This document shows positions 7,709 to 16,467 of a stretch of 64,000 nt of DNA, piece after piece. This DNA comes from a virus, in the IMG/VR virus record IMGVR_UViG_3300025154_000061, positions 1-64,000 of that record; one strand, 5' to 3'. Under the pieces are notes generated by a model. It was not told where the DNA came from, did not search any database, and saw nothing but the letters and a program-made list of their open reading frames with translations. Numbering within the stretch: the stretch's first letter is position 1; the number at the start of each line of letters is the position of its first letter. A program made the translations under genes and the position numbers.

Positions 7709-8992
7709 ATGAAGCGCACGATCTCGCACGCCTTCGACGCGGGGGAAGACTCGCTCGCGAAGTGGGATCGCGGCGCCTCGGTCGTCGAGTGGGTGTCGAC
7801 GCCGACGGCGAGCTTCTTCCGCTTGCAGGCCGCCGCCGACGGCACCTACGCCACGGGCTCGATCGTGCGCTTGGCGTGCCCCGAGATCACGATCTCGCGT
7901 CACAAGGCCGAGATCTTGGGCGGTTGGGTCACGGCTGGCGATCAACCTCGGGGAACGATGATTCGCGCCCGCCTGTGCGCCGACGGGGTCGATCTCTTCT
8001 ACTCGGGCGGGGTATGGCGCGCGGCGGGCGCCGACGAGTGGTTCGACGACCTCGTCGCGCTGAATACCGCCCTCGCCGTCACGCCGATCTCGTTCGAGCG
8101 CGTGCGCCTTGTGCTCGGCTTGGGCACGGCCGACGCGCGTCGCACCCCGAAGATCACGGCCGCAGCGATCGCCGTCGTCGTCGACGGGCTCGGGAGTGTC
8201 GTCGAGGAACTCGTCGCCCGCGATCTCTTCGCCCGGTTGCGCGAAGACGTCGCCGCCGAGGCGAGCGTCGTCGTGAAGTGGCCCGCTACGGGGGGATCTC
8301 TTGTCGTTGGCGACGTGATCGACGGCGCAGGCGCCGAGCCCCTGTCGATCGTCGACGTGCTCGGGATCTATCTCGACTTCGGCGGGCACGGCGAGACGGG
8401 CGAGAATCTGCTCGTCGTCTACGACCCCGGCATGAAGACAGCCCAAACGACCGAGTCGATCACCGCTGGCGTGCGCGTGCTCGTGCGCGTGCGCGCCGCT
8501 GTCGAGTTCGCGATCGTGACGCATCCCGACTTCTACGAGATTGCCAAGACCCCCGCGATCGTCGTCGAGGCGATCGACGAAGAGACGACCGGCGAGCCGA
8601 TCGCCGAGACGCACTTCCCCTATCTGTCGACGGCCGGGGGCTACGACCCCGGGGGCGCGCCCCTCGCCCTTGTCGTGCCGCCGCCCGTCGAGATCGATCT
8701 CGTGCTGCGACTGCGTGTGCTCGGGTCGCGCTCGCTCGAAGTGCTTCGACTCGTCGAAGATGTCGAATCTTCCCTTCGATCCCGACCCGTGCTAGGTTGT
8801 GGCGGGACCGGGGAAGAGGTCATTTTGCAGATCGCCGAAGGGCAAGCCTATTCGCCGAGGCCCGACAACGGGCACGCGCAAGACGCGACGATCTCGGTGC
8901 GGCTTGGCGGCGTGAAGCGTTGGATCTCTCGTGACGGGCGCGCAGGGCGTCACGTCGCGACGCTGAACGCGCGGGTAGGAACGCAGACGTAA
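7709..8992 (+). CDS. Putative neck / tail terminator-region protein, unknown
   Basis: 427 residues, ATG one base after the previous stop. N-terminal ~150 residues are a beta-sandwich-like region (ATGSIVRLACPEITIS, LGGWVTAGDQPRG); the middle has a helix with VVEELVARDLFARLREDVAAE followed by strands, similar in general layout to tail terminator proteins; the end (VSVRLGG-type strands) is also beta-rich. Its position directly before the sheath gene supports a tail terminator or neck role, perhaps fused to an extra N-terminal domain. No catalytic motif was seen. Confidence 0.5.
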   Translation: MKRTISHAFDAGEDSLAKWDRGASVVEWVSTPTASFFRLQAAADGTYATGSIVRLACPEITISRHKAEILGGWVTAGDQPRGTMIRARLCADGVDLFYSGGVWRAAGADEWFDDLVALNTALAVTPISFERVRLVLGLGTADARRTPKITAAAIAVVVDGLGSVVEELVARDLFARLREDVAAEASVVVKWPATGGSLVVGDVIDGAGAEPLSIVDVLGIYLDFGGHGETGENLLVVYDPGMKTAQTTESITAGVRVLVRVRAAVEFAIVTHPDFYEIAKTPAIVVEAIDEETTGEPIAETHFPYLSTAGGYDPGGAPLALVVPPPVEIDLVLRLRVLGSRSLEVLRLVEDVESSLRSRPVLGCGGTGEEVILQIAEGQAYSPRPDNGHAQDATISVRLGGVKRWISRDGRAGRHVATLNARVGTQT

Positions 8993-9003
8993 GGGGGATC
9001 ATC

Positions 9004-11799
9004 ATGGCGATCGTTCGTCGGTGGGGCGTCACCCACGCAGCCGGGACCGCAGTCGTCGAGCAGCCCGCGCAGGAAGCGATCAATGCGAGCGCCCTCGGGT
9101 GGTTCGCGCCGATCGGCAAGTTCGAGCGCGGCGAGATCTCGAAGCCCGGCACGCCCGCGATCAACAAGTGCTACACCGCTGACGACCTCGCGCGCAAGAT
9201 GGGCTCGCGGATCGACGGGAGCTTCGCCCCCGACGTCTGCGAAGACTTCTTCGCCTACGGGCAGGGCGCGGGCGGGCTCGTGCCGATCCGTATCACCGAC
9301 GGCACCGAGATCACCCCCCACGTCGACCTTTACTCGCGCCATTGGGGCACCGACTACACCGCCCCGCACGGCACCGCCCCGACGCAGCGCTCGAAGGTTC
9401 CCGTGCTGCGTGTCAGCGCGAAGAACGCGGGTCGGTGGGGTGGTCGCAAGCGCCTCTTCTTCAAGACGATCGCGCTCGCCGACGTCGCCGCCGCCTTCAC
9501 CGAAACGACCGTCACCTTCGCGGGCGAGGCGTTCGTCGTCGACGAGTTCAAGGGCGCGCTGCTCGTGCTCGTCGCGGGCGCCGTCGCCGTCTCTTACCGC
9601 GTGATCTCGAACACCGCGACCGTGATCACCGTCGAGGCCGATTCGATGATGGAATCGGATCTCGGCGCGGCTGCCGACACGTCGTGCGTGCTCGTCGAGC
9701 CGAACGAACTGCTCGACAGCGGCGCCCGCTACGCCCTCGGCGTCAAGGTCGTCGGCGCCGAGGTCGATCCGTCGACGAACTTCGGCCTCGAAGTCTACGT
9801 CAACGAGGCGCTCGTCAAGCCGTTCCGCACGCTGTCGCTCGACCCCGCCTCGCCCTACTACGTCGAGAAGGTGATCAACGACGACGCGAGCAACGACTAC
9901 GTCGTCGTCGACGACCTGTGGGCGGGGCTCTCGCTGCCCGTCACCCCCGAGGCCCGCCCGGCGAACTTCTACGGCAAGCTCGCCGCGCTGACCGCGACGA
10001 AGGCGACGTTCAACGTCTGCCAGATCGTCGACGTCGAAGATGCGAACGTGCAAGTCGTCGACGTCGACACGAGCGGCGTCGTCGCCCCGAGCGTCGGGCA
10101 CAACGACGAGATCTTCGCGGGGCCGGTGCGCCTGACCTTTACGTGGGTGCTCGCCTCGAACAAGTACACCGTCGCCGCGACGGCGATCCGCGACAAGAGC
10201 GTCGTCTTCAAGACCCTTCCCGACTTCGCGGTCGGCGCGGGCGCGCAGGCGAACAAGGTCTACACCGCGAACTCGTTCCTGCCCGCGATCACGATCGACC
10301 ACAAGGGCGCGGTCGCGAACACGAAGACGTTCGTCGTCGACTTCCTGCCCGTCCCGGTGCTCGAAGCGACCTTCAACGGGCACGTCATGCCCGACGTCGC
10401 CGGGAAGCCCCTCGCCCGGCTGCGCGTGAAGAGCGCCACGGTCGACAGCGTGACGATCGAAAGCGGCGACCTGACGACCTACGGGCAGGCCCCGACGCAG
10501 GCGAGCGTCACGGGCACGGCGATCGGCGCCGGGGCGACGTTCACCTTCGTCGTCGGCGCGGGCACGAGCGACGCCTTCGCGTTCAACGTCGACGGTCGCG
10601 GCGCGATCGTCGGGACGCTGCCCGCTGGCGGCGCGATCACGCTGGCGGCGATCGTCGCCGCGATCAACGCAGTTGCGAACCCGATCCTGGGCTACAACCC
10701 CGCGAGCGCGACGGCCGACGGCAAGGTCAAGATCACCTCGGGGTGGTTCGAGGGCGGCGGCCCCGCCTCGTCGGTCGAGGTCGCGACGGCCGCGAACGAC
10801 TGCTACACCGTGCTCGGCCTCACGGTCGCCACGACGCGCGGCACCGAGGGCAAGCTCGCCGGGCTCTCGTTCCCCGAGCAACTCGGCGGCGGGCACGACG
10901 GCGGCACCCCGAGCGATAACGACTACCTCGAAGCCCTCGCGGTCGACGACGGCCCCTTCTCGCTCGTCACCCCCGAAGACGGGATCGGCACGCTGCGAAT
11001 CTCGCTCGCGGGCGTGACCTCGACGACCGTCCAGAAGGCCGCGATCACGCTGGCCGAGGCGCACAATCACCAATACCTGACGAACATCCCGGCCGCGAAC
11101 GTCACGACGCAGGCGATCGTCGACTACGTCAACGACACGATCGGCCGCAGCGACTTCGCGGCGCCCTTCTTCCCGTCGTGGGTCGACGTGCCCGATCCCG
11201 ACAAGTCGGGGATCGTCTTGAAGCGCATCCCGATCGACGGGCAGATCGCGGGCTTGATCGCCCGCTACGCCCACGCGAACGAGGGCTACCACGTTCCGGC
11301 CGCAGGGCTCGACGCGAAGCTCTCGCGCGTGGTCGCGCTGCCCCTCGACGTGAAGTTGATCAACGCCGAGGCGCTCACGCCGCAGGGGATCAACCCGATC
11401 CAGAAGAAGCGCGGCTCGTTCGTCGTGTGGGGGATGCGCTCGCAGAACGCGACCGCCGCGTTCAAGCAGTTGACCCACCGAATGCAACTCTCGCACTACG
11501 AATGGACGTTCCTCTCGTCGCTCGATTGGGTGATCTTCATGCTGAACGTGCCGACGACGCGCGGGAACGTCGTCACCGCGTTCCGCGAGTTCTTCAAGCC
11601 CGAGTTCGCCAAGGGCGCGATCACGGGCAGCGACTTCGACGACGCCTGCTCGATCAAGTGCGACGCGGGCAACAACTCGCAGGCGAGCGTCGACGACGGC
11701 GAACTCTACGCCGACGTCGCGGTGCGCATTCCGAGCTTCGTCGAGCGCTTCGTGATCCGGGTGTCGAAGGCTGGCGTCTTCGAGGGGACGTCGAACTAG
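9004..11799 (+). CDS. Contractile tail sheath protein
   Basis: 931 residues after AAGGGGGATC. It forms the contractile outer tail layer. The N-terminal and C-terminal parts match sheath architecture: an early AINKCYTADDLARKMG region, a helix-rich segment (ITLAEAHNHQYLTN), and the characteristic ending where LDWVIFMLNVPTTRG leads to a large DDACSIKCDAGNNSQ strand and a final VAVRIPSFVERFVIRVS beta extension that links subunits. Typical sheaths are ~390-660 residues, so ~300 extra residues form inserted beta domains (roughly 130-700), likely projecting outward. The tube gene follows. Confidence 0.85.
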   Translation: MAIVRRWGVTHAAGTAVVEQPAQEAINASALGWFAPIGKFERGEISKPGTPAINKCYTADDLARKMGSRIDGSFAPDVCEDFFAYGQGAGGLVPIRITDGTEITPHVDLYSRHWGTDYTAPHGTAPTQRSKVPVLRVSAKNAGRWGGRKRLFFKTIALADVAAAFTETTVTFAGEAFVVDEFKGALLVLVAGAVAVSYRVISNTATVITVEADSMMESDLGAAADTSCVLVEPNELLDSGARYALGVKVVGAEVDPSTNFGLEVYVNEALVKPFRTLSLDPASPYYVEKVINDDASNDYVVVDDLWAGLSLPVTPEARPANFYGKLAALTATKATFNVCQIVDVEDANVQVVDVDTSGVVAPSVGHNDEIFAGPVRLTFTWVLASNKYTVAATAIRDKSVVFKTLPDFAVGAGAQANKVYTANSFLPAITIDHKGAVANTKTFVVDFLPVPVLEATFNGHVMPDVAGKPLARLRVKSATVDSVTIESGDLTTYGQAPTQASVTGTAIGAGATFTFVVGAGTSDAFAFNVDGRGAIVGTLPAGGAITLAAIVAAINAVANPILGYNPASATADGKVKITSGWFEGGGPASSVEVATAANDCYTVLGLTVATTRGTEGKLAGLSFPEQLGGGHDGGTPSDNDYLEALAVDDGPFSLVTPEDGIGTLRISLAGVTSTTVQKAAITLAEAHNHQYLTNIPAANVTTQAIVDYVNDTIGRSDFAAPFFPSWVDVPDPDKSGIVLKRIPIDGQIAGLIARYAHANEGYHVPAAGLDAKLSRVVALPLDVKLINAEALTPQGINPIQKKRGSFVVWGMRSQNATAAFKQLTHRMQLSHYEWTFLSSLDWVIFMLNVPTTRGNVVTAFREFFKPEFAKGAITGSDFDDACSIKCDAGNNSQASVDDGELYADVAVRIPSFVERFVIRVSKAGVFEGTSN

Positions 11800-11808
11800 C
11801 AGGCGCTA

Positions 11809-11826
11809 CGATAGGCTAGCCTATCG
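11809..11826. repeat. 18-bp perfect palindrome CGATAGGCTAGCCTATCG
   Basis: Perfect 18-bp palindrome in the 48-bp gap between sheath and tube genes. The identical palindrome recurs at 60,733-60,750, a one-mismatch copy at 27,092-27,109, and the arms alone at 4,105-4,134 and 25,384-25,401. It could be a protein-binding site (operator or stoperator) or a bidirectional hairpin. Confidence 0.6.
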
Positions 11827-11847
11827 ACAACGAGAAAGGGGGCTCGC

Positions 11848-12291
11848 ATGACCGCCAAGGGAACGATCAAGGCCGACCATATCTCGACGAACGCGATCAA
11901 GCTGCTCGTGATCGGGCTGCCCGAGTTCGTGATCACCGAGCTTTCGGGGCTCGAAGAGGAACTCGAAACCGTCGAGCTTCCCGACCGCACGGTCGCGTCG
12001 GGCGGGAACACCAAGGCTTCCGAGTTCACCGTCAAGACCCCCATGCACCACCTCGTCGAGCAGGCCGCGTGGGAAGCGTGGTTCAAAGAGGGGCAGGATC
12101 CCGTGTCGCCCCTCTACAAGAAGGCGGGCACGCTCGTTCACCCGTCGATCTCGGGCGGGACGCTGCGCACCTACTCGGTCGTCGGCGTCTTCGTCAAGAA
12201 GCGCAAGCTCCCCGACCTCAACATGAAGGGCGAGGGCGAAATGGCCGTCGTCGAGTGGACGCTCTCGGTCGACGACGTGCTGCCGATCTAG
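11848..12291 (+). CDS. Tail tube protein
   Basis: 147 residues after GAAAGGGGGC. It forms the inner tail tube. The features of Mu/P2-type and T4-type tubes are present: a beta-rich fold, an ELSGLEEELETVELPDRT segment near residue 40 similar to the tube loop/strand, a KTPMHHLVEQAAWEAWFKE helix near 70-90, and ends with strands VVEWTLSVDDVLPI. Position directly after the sheath and before the chaperone is diagnostic. Confidence 0.8.
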   Translation: MTAKGTIKADHISTNAIKLLVIGLPEFVITELSGLEEELETVELPDRTVASGGNTKASEFTVKTPMHHLVEQAAWEAWFKEGQDPVSPLYKKAGTLVHPSISGGTLRTYSVVGVFVKKRKLPDLNMKGEGEMAVVEWTLSVDDVLPI

Positions 12292-12330
12292 TCGGCGAGG
12301 CACCAAGAGGGCATTGGAAGGCAGGCCAAA

Positions 12331-13236
12331 ATGAGACGGGCTACCGTTGCCGAACTTCGCGACCGCCTACCCGTGGGCAAGGTCGCGGCCGACGGCACCC
12401 GCGCTCGGTCGTTCTCGTTCAAGCGCTGGCGCGGCGCCGACGAACGAGTGATCGGCGCGATCCGAGAAGAGAACCGTTCGATCTCGGCGGGCGCGTTCGC
12501 CGCCGAGGTGCTCGCGCACTTCCTCGCCGACTGGCAGGGCGAGAGCTTCGAGGGGCTGTCGAAGGGCGAGAAGCGCCTTCGGATCTCGCAGTCGTGGGCG
12601 GCCGACGTCTACGCCGCTTGGTTCGAGCTTCGTCGTCGGGCGCTCTCGAACGAGTTCGACTCGCGCCTGCACTGCGCGCAGTGTCGCACGCCGTTCGACT
12701 ACATCGTTGACGTGGGCTCGATCGACTCGCTCGAACTCGAAGACGGCGAGGCGATCTCGACGCCCTTCGCGTTGCGCGACGGGTTGTCGTGGCAGGGGCA
12801 GGATCGCAAGCTCTTGACCCTCGAACCGCTGCGATGGGAAGCCTACGAGGCACTCGCCCCGGGGAACGAGGTCAACCTCGGGACGGTCAAGCTCGCGGTC
12901 TGTGCGAGCGCGATCGTCGGGCTCGAAGGGATCGCCTCGCGGGTGAAGCTCCCGACGACCGCCCTCGACGACCTGTCGAAGTTCGATCTCGAATCGCTCT
13001 CGGCGTGGGTCAACGAGAACCAGCCCGGCCCCGTGCTCTTGATCGAGACGCACTGCCCGAAGTGCAAGGCCCCGATCGCCCGGTCGTTCCCGTGGGTGTA
13101 TGACGTTTTTTTCTCGGCGAAGACTTCTTCGACCTCCGCACCCCTGAGCGGTGGCGCCGGGAAGTCTTCGCCCTTGCCTACGGCGTGCCCGGCTTCACCG
13201 TCGATCTCGACGGGGCAACCCCCGCCGACCGAATAG
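12331..13236 (+). CDS. Tail assembly chaperone, unshifted product (gpG-like)
   Basis: 301 residues; the unshifted product of a two-frame tail chaperone that helps fold or load the tape measure. Position between tube and tape measure and a slippery T TTT TTC at 13,107 define it. Residues ~20-110 are helical (FKRWRGADERVIG, AAEVLAHFLADW); two Cys pairs (CAQC near 113 and CPKC near 243) suggest a zinc ribbon, unusual in lambda-type chaperones. After the slip site the zero frame runs into a 40-residue Ser/Pro/Thr-rich tail and stops at 13,236, which looks like non-conserved read-on. A zinc-ribbon baseplate-hub assembly factor is the alternative. Confidence 0.65.
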   Translation: MRRATVAELRDRLPVGKVAADGTRARSFSFKRWRGADERVIGAIREENRSISAGAFAAEVLAHFLADWQGESFEGLSKGEKRLRISQSWAADVYAAWFELRRRALSNEFDSRLHCAQCRTPFDYIVDVGSIDSLELEDGEAISTPFALRDGLSWQGQDRKLLTLEPLRWEAYEALAPGNEVNLGTVKLAVCASAIVGLEGIASRVKLPTTALDDLSKFDLESLSAWVNENQPGPVLLIETHCPKCKAPIARSFPWVYDVFFSAKTSSTSAPLSGGAGKSSPLPTACPASPSISTGQPPPTE

Positions 13237-13307
13237 CGTGGTTGAAGCTCTTGCGCGAGCAGCAGGCCCGCGAAGAGCGGGCGCGGGCCGACGCCGCGAA
13301 GAAGTGA
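12331..13307 (+). CDS. Tail assembly chaperone, -1 frameshift product (gpGT-like)
   Basis: If ribosomes slip back one base at 13,107-13,113, translation continues LGEDFFDLRTPERWRREV and ends with a charged helix (LREQQAREERARADAAKK) at the TGA 13,305-13,307. The product is 325 residues. This second frame has no start codon, spans 64 codons and stops 11 bases before the tape measure, exactly the arrangement of lambda G/GT and other tail chaperones. The frameshift itself is inferred. Confidence 0.65.
13107..13113 (+). promoter_or_regulatory. Programmed -1 ribosomal frameshift slippery site
   Basis: Zero-frame codons GTT TTT TTC contain the heptamer T TTT TTC, a canonical X XXY YYZ slip site, in a window where such T-runs are rare. 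Slippage places TTT TTT in the -1 frame and opens the downstream chaperone frame. Confidence 0.7.
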
Positions 13308-13317
13308 GGGGGCTACC

Positions 13318-15678
13318 TTGGAACGCCTCGGCCTCGAAGCGGTCTTCGAATTCGACCCCTCGCACGGGATCTCGGGCGCGAAGCGCGCCGAAGTCGCAAT
13401 GAGAGCCCTCGAACGCGGCGTCGACAAGGTCGGCAGCGGCGTTGGAAAGATGGGCGAGGGCTTCCGACAGGCGACCACGGCACTTGCCCCGGCCCTTCTC
13501 GCGGTCGGCGCCGCGACCGCCTTCGCGGTCAAGAACTTCGTCGATTTCAATTCCGAGTTCGCCAAGATCGGGACGCTGCTCGACGGGGGCACTCGCGAGG
13601 CCCGGGGGTTCACCCGGGACGTCGAGCGCCTCGCCTTGCAGTTCGGCAAGGGCACGAAAGACATTCAGGCCGCCATGTTCCAAACCCTGTCGGCGGGTGG
13701 GTCGGCGGCGAAGCACCCGATCGAGGTCTTGAAGGCTGCGGGCATGGCGGCGACGGCGGGCTTCACCACGATCGAGACGGCGGCCGACGGCTTGACGAAT
13801 GTCCTGAACGCCTACGGGATGAACGTCAGCGAGGTTGGGCGGATCAACGACGCCTTCTTCATTGCCAACCGCGAAGGCAAGACCACGGTCGACGAACTCG
13901 CGAAGTCGATAGGGCAGGCCGCCCCGACCGCCGCGCTCGTGGGGGTGCCGCTCGAAGAACTCACGAGCGCGATCGCCCTTATGACCACGCAGGGCATTGA
14001 CACGCAAATGTCGGTCGTGTCGATCAATCAAGCGCTGCTCTCGTTCGTCAAGCCCTCGCGCGAGGCCGCGAAACTGGCCGAACAATACGGGATCGATCTC
14101 TCGCTGTCGGCCTTGAAAGCCAAGGGGTTCCGACAGGCCCTCGCCGACGTGAACGACAAGATCGGCGACAACGAAGACGCGCTCGCCATGCTCTTCGGGA
14201 ACGTGCGCGCCTTCCGCGCCGCCGCCTCGCTGGCAGCCGAGGGCGGCGCCGCCTTCTCGCGCGTGCTCGAAGCGACGCGCACCGAGACGGGGATCACCGC
14301 CGAGAAGTTCCGCGACGTGACGGGCGATATCGGCTTCCAGTTCAAGCGGCTTCTACCTGCGGCCGGGATCGCCGCGAACCGGATCGGGAAGGCGTTCGCC
14401 GAGGTCTTCAACCTCGCTGAAGCGAGCGGGGGCGCTGATTGGATCGAGGCGAACCTCGACCGGATCGAGCAGAAGGCGAAGGCGTTCTTCGCCTCGGTCA
14501 AGCGGGGGTTCAACGAGCTTCGGATCGGCGAGAAGATCGAGGCCGCCCGCGCCGCGTTCGAGCGCCTCGGCAGGTCGATCGACGCGACCTTCGGCAGCGA
14601 GTCGGGGCGGCGCGTCGCCGATATGGCGCTCGCGATCGGTGCGATTGGGATCGTGGCCGCCCCGTTGTTGTTCGCGCTGTCGCCGATCGTCGGGATGATT
14701 GGCGGGATCGGCAAGGCGGCGCTCGGCCTCGGCGAAGCGTTGGGGGGGATCGCGACCACCGTCTCGGGGCTCGGCGCCTCGATCCTCGGTGTCGCTGACG
14801 CGTCGGCGATTCTCGCCGGGGCGGTTGGCGGGGCTGCCGTCGTGGGCGCCGTTGCCGTGGGCGCCGCTGCCGTCGAAGCCTACCAAGACAAGTCGACCGG
14901 GCTCTCGCTGGCGATCGACAACCTGTGGGGCTCGATCAAGAACCTTTGGACCGTGATCGCCGAGTCGGCCGCGTTCATTTCCGCGCAGGCCCCGGGCGCG
15001 TGGCAGGGGTTCGTGAACGTGATCGGCGAGGTCGCTCGCGGCGCGGTTCACCTTCTGACGATCGGGATCGAGCTTCTCGGCGTCGCGTTGAAGGGGGTTG
15101 GGCTCGTGATCGCCGGGATCGTTTGGTTCCTCGACGAGATCGCGCAGTCGATCTCGGCCGTGATTCGCGAGGTGCGCGACGCCTACTACGCCGTCGGGAC
15201 TATGACCGGCCTATGGGAAGACAACCGGGCCGCCGTCGAGCACTACAACCGCGAGGTCGAGCGCACCGTCGCCGCCGCCGAGACGCACCGACAGCAGGTC
15301 GAGATCGACGCGCGCGCCTACCAATCGCTCGCCGCAGCGACCGAGGCCGCCGCGAACGCCGAGAACGCCCTCGCCCGTGCGAAAGACTCGCGCCGGGCGA
15401 GCGAAGCGGGCTACGGCGACGCGCTGACCGACGAGATCCTCTCGGATATCGCCGGGGCGAAGAAGAGCGAGATCGTCGCGACGTCGAACGCAGTTGCCAA
15501 CGCGACGAGCAAGCAGAAGATCGAGGTCACGGCGAACTTGAAGGTCGACGGGCAGACGATGAACGCCGCGACCGGGCGCGCGCAGGTCGAGCTTTCCGAG
15601 CGCGCCGGGGCGAACGTCACCCCGTGGCAGCGTCGAACCATGATCGAGCGCGGCGCGCAGGCCGCGACTGCGGGGTAG
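13318..15678 (+). CDS. Tail tape measure protein (TP901-type)
   Basis: 786 residues from TTG 13,318, after GTGAGGGGGCTACC. It sets tail length and occupies the tube lumen. The TP901 core is visible at ~70-330: FNSEFAKIGTLLDGGTREA, GKGTKDIQAAMFQTLSAGG, AADGLTNVLNAYGM, TTVDELAKSIGQAAPTAA. Gly/Ala-rich hydrophobic segments follow at ~430-560 and ~590-640, as usual for these proteins, then a helical charged region. At the family rule of about 0.15 nm per residue a tail near 115-120 nm is expected (inference). Confidence 0.85.
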   Translation: MERLGLEAVFEFDPSHGISGAKRAEVAMRALERGVDKVGSGVGKMGEGFRQATTALAPALLAVGAATAFAVKNFVDFNSEFAKIGTLLDGGTREARGFTRDVERLALQFGKGTKDIQAAMFQTLSAGGSAAKHPIEVLKAAGMAATAGFTTIETAADGLTNVLNAYGMNVSEVGRINDAFFIANREGKTTVDELAKSIGQAAPTAALVGVPLEELTSAIALMTTQGIDTQMSVVSINQALLSFVKPSREAAKLAEQYGIDLSLSALKAKGFRQALADVNDKIGDNEDALAMLFGNVRAFRAAASLAAEGGAAFSRVLEATRTETGITAEKFRDVTGDIGFQFKRLLPAAGIAANRIGKAFAEVFNLAEASGGADWIEANLDRIEQKAKAFFASVKRGFNELRIGEKIEAARAAFERLGRSIDATFGSESGRRVADMALAIGAIGIVAAPLLFALSPIVGMIGGIGKAALGLGEALGGIATTVSGLGASILGVADASAILAGAVGGAAVVGAVAVGAAAVEAYQDKSTGLSLAIDNLWGSIKNLWTVIAESAAFISAQAPGAWQGFVNVIGEVARGAVHLLTIGIELLGVALKGVGLVIAGIVWFLDEIAQSISAVIREVRDAYYAVGTMTGLWEDNRAAVEHYNREVERTVAAAETHRQQVEIDARAYQSLAAATEAAANAENALARAKDSRRASEAGYGDALTDEILSDIAGAKKSEIVATSNAVANATSKQKIEVTANLKVDGQTMNAATGRAQVELSERAGANVTPWQRRTMIERGAQAATAG

Positions 15679-15681
15679 CGC

Positions 15682-16467
15682 ATGGGGATCGCTCTCGGCA
15701 AGTGGCCGTTCCCGAAGCCGCCCCTCTGGTCGCTCGTCTGCCTCGAAGGCGTCTTCGAGGATCAAGAGATCAAGGGGCAGTTCCCGCCCGAGGCGTTCAC
15801 CGAGAACGTCTCGACGAGTTGGTCCGACCTCGCGATCGCGAAGCGGCGCGAGCCGATCTTGCAGTGGTCGAGGGGCGAGGCCGAGACGGCGAGCTTCTCG
15901 GCGAAGCTGTGGGCTGAACGGCTTTCCGACGATATTCTCTCGCAAGTGACGATGATCCGCGCCACGGTCGAGCCCGACGCCGACCTCGGGCGGCCGCCCC
16001 TGTGGCGTTTCGCGTGGGGGCCGATCGAGTTCGACTGCGTCGTCGTCGAAGTGGGCGGGATCGTCTACGACGGGCTATGGTCTGACGGCAGGATCAAGGG
16101 CGTGACGTTCGCGCTGCGCCTGCGAAAAGTCGTCGACAAGCTCTCGCTCGAACCGATCGACCCGGCCGCCCCGGTTCACGATTCGCTTTACTCGCCGGTC
16201 GTCGCTGGCGAGACGTTCGAGAGCATGGCGGGCCGACAGTATGGCGAGCCTATGATCGGGGTTCTCTTGCGCCAGCGTTCGAAAGTGGCGTTCCCAAGGC
16301 CCGGCGAGATCGTGCGACTGCCCGAGGCGGGCCGCTTCGCGGGCAAGCCCTACAAGCCCCTCGCCTACGCCCTCGGCGATTCGCCCGCCGCCGTTGCCGT
16401 GCGCTCGGCGCGCCTCGACGAAGCCGCACGCGACGCCGAAGTTCCCCTCGTGAGGGCGGATCAATGA
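15682..16467 (+). CDS. Baseplate protein with C-terminal LysM-like domain (Pvc7/gp53-like)
   Basis: 261 residues. The N-terminal two thirds resemble the contractile-injection-system tube initiator type: LVCLEGVFEDQEIKGQFPPE, then strands ending YDGLWSDGRIKGVTFALRLRK. The C-terminal 60 residues have a LysM-like repeat pattern, VVAGETFESMAGRQYGEP through VRLPEAGRF. Proteins of this architecture sit between tape measure and hub in eCIS and myophages and join tube to baseplate. ATGA overlap with the next gene indicates coupled translation. Confidence 0.65.
   Translation: MGIALGKWPFPKPPLWSLVCLEGVFEDQEIKGQFPPEAFTENVSTSWSDLAIAKRREPILQWSRGEAETASFSAKLWAERLSDDILSQVTMIRATVEPDADLGRPPLWRFAWGPIEFDCVVVEVGGIVYDGLWSDGRIKGVTFALRLRKVVDKLSLEPIDPAAPVHDSLYSPVVAGETFESMAGRQYGEPMIGVLLRQRSKVAFPRPGEIVRLPEAGRFAGKPYKPLAYALGDSPAAVAVRSARLDEAARDAEVPLVRADQ

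Noticed and set aside
8770-8798. Possible promoter TTCCCT-N17-TAGGTT inside the gene before the sheath
   Set aside because: The -35 box is poor and lies in coding sequence 200 bp before the sheath; no second line of evidence.
8950-11496. An 848-residue minus-strand open frame antisense to the sheath gene
   Set aside because: Arg/Asp/Val-rich shadow of a high-GC gene in the opposite frame; no ribosome binding site or recognisable domain, and the sheath on the + strand is well supported. Similar long minus frames at 2,841-4,571, 16,461-17,747, 23,556-25,118 and 49,421-51,694 are rejected for the same reason.
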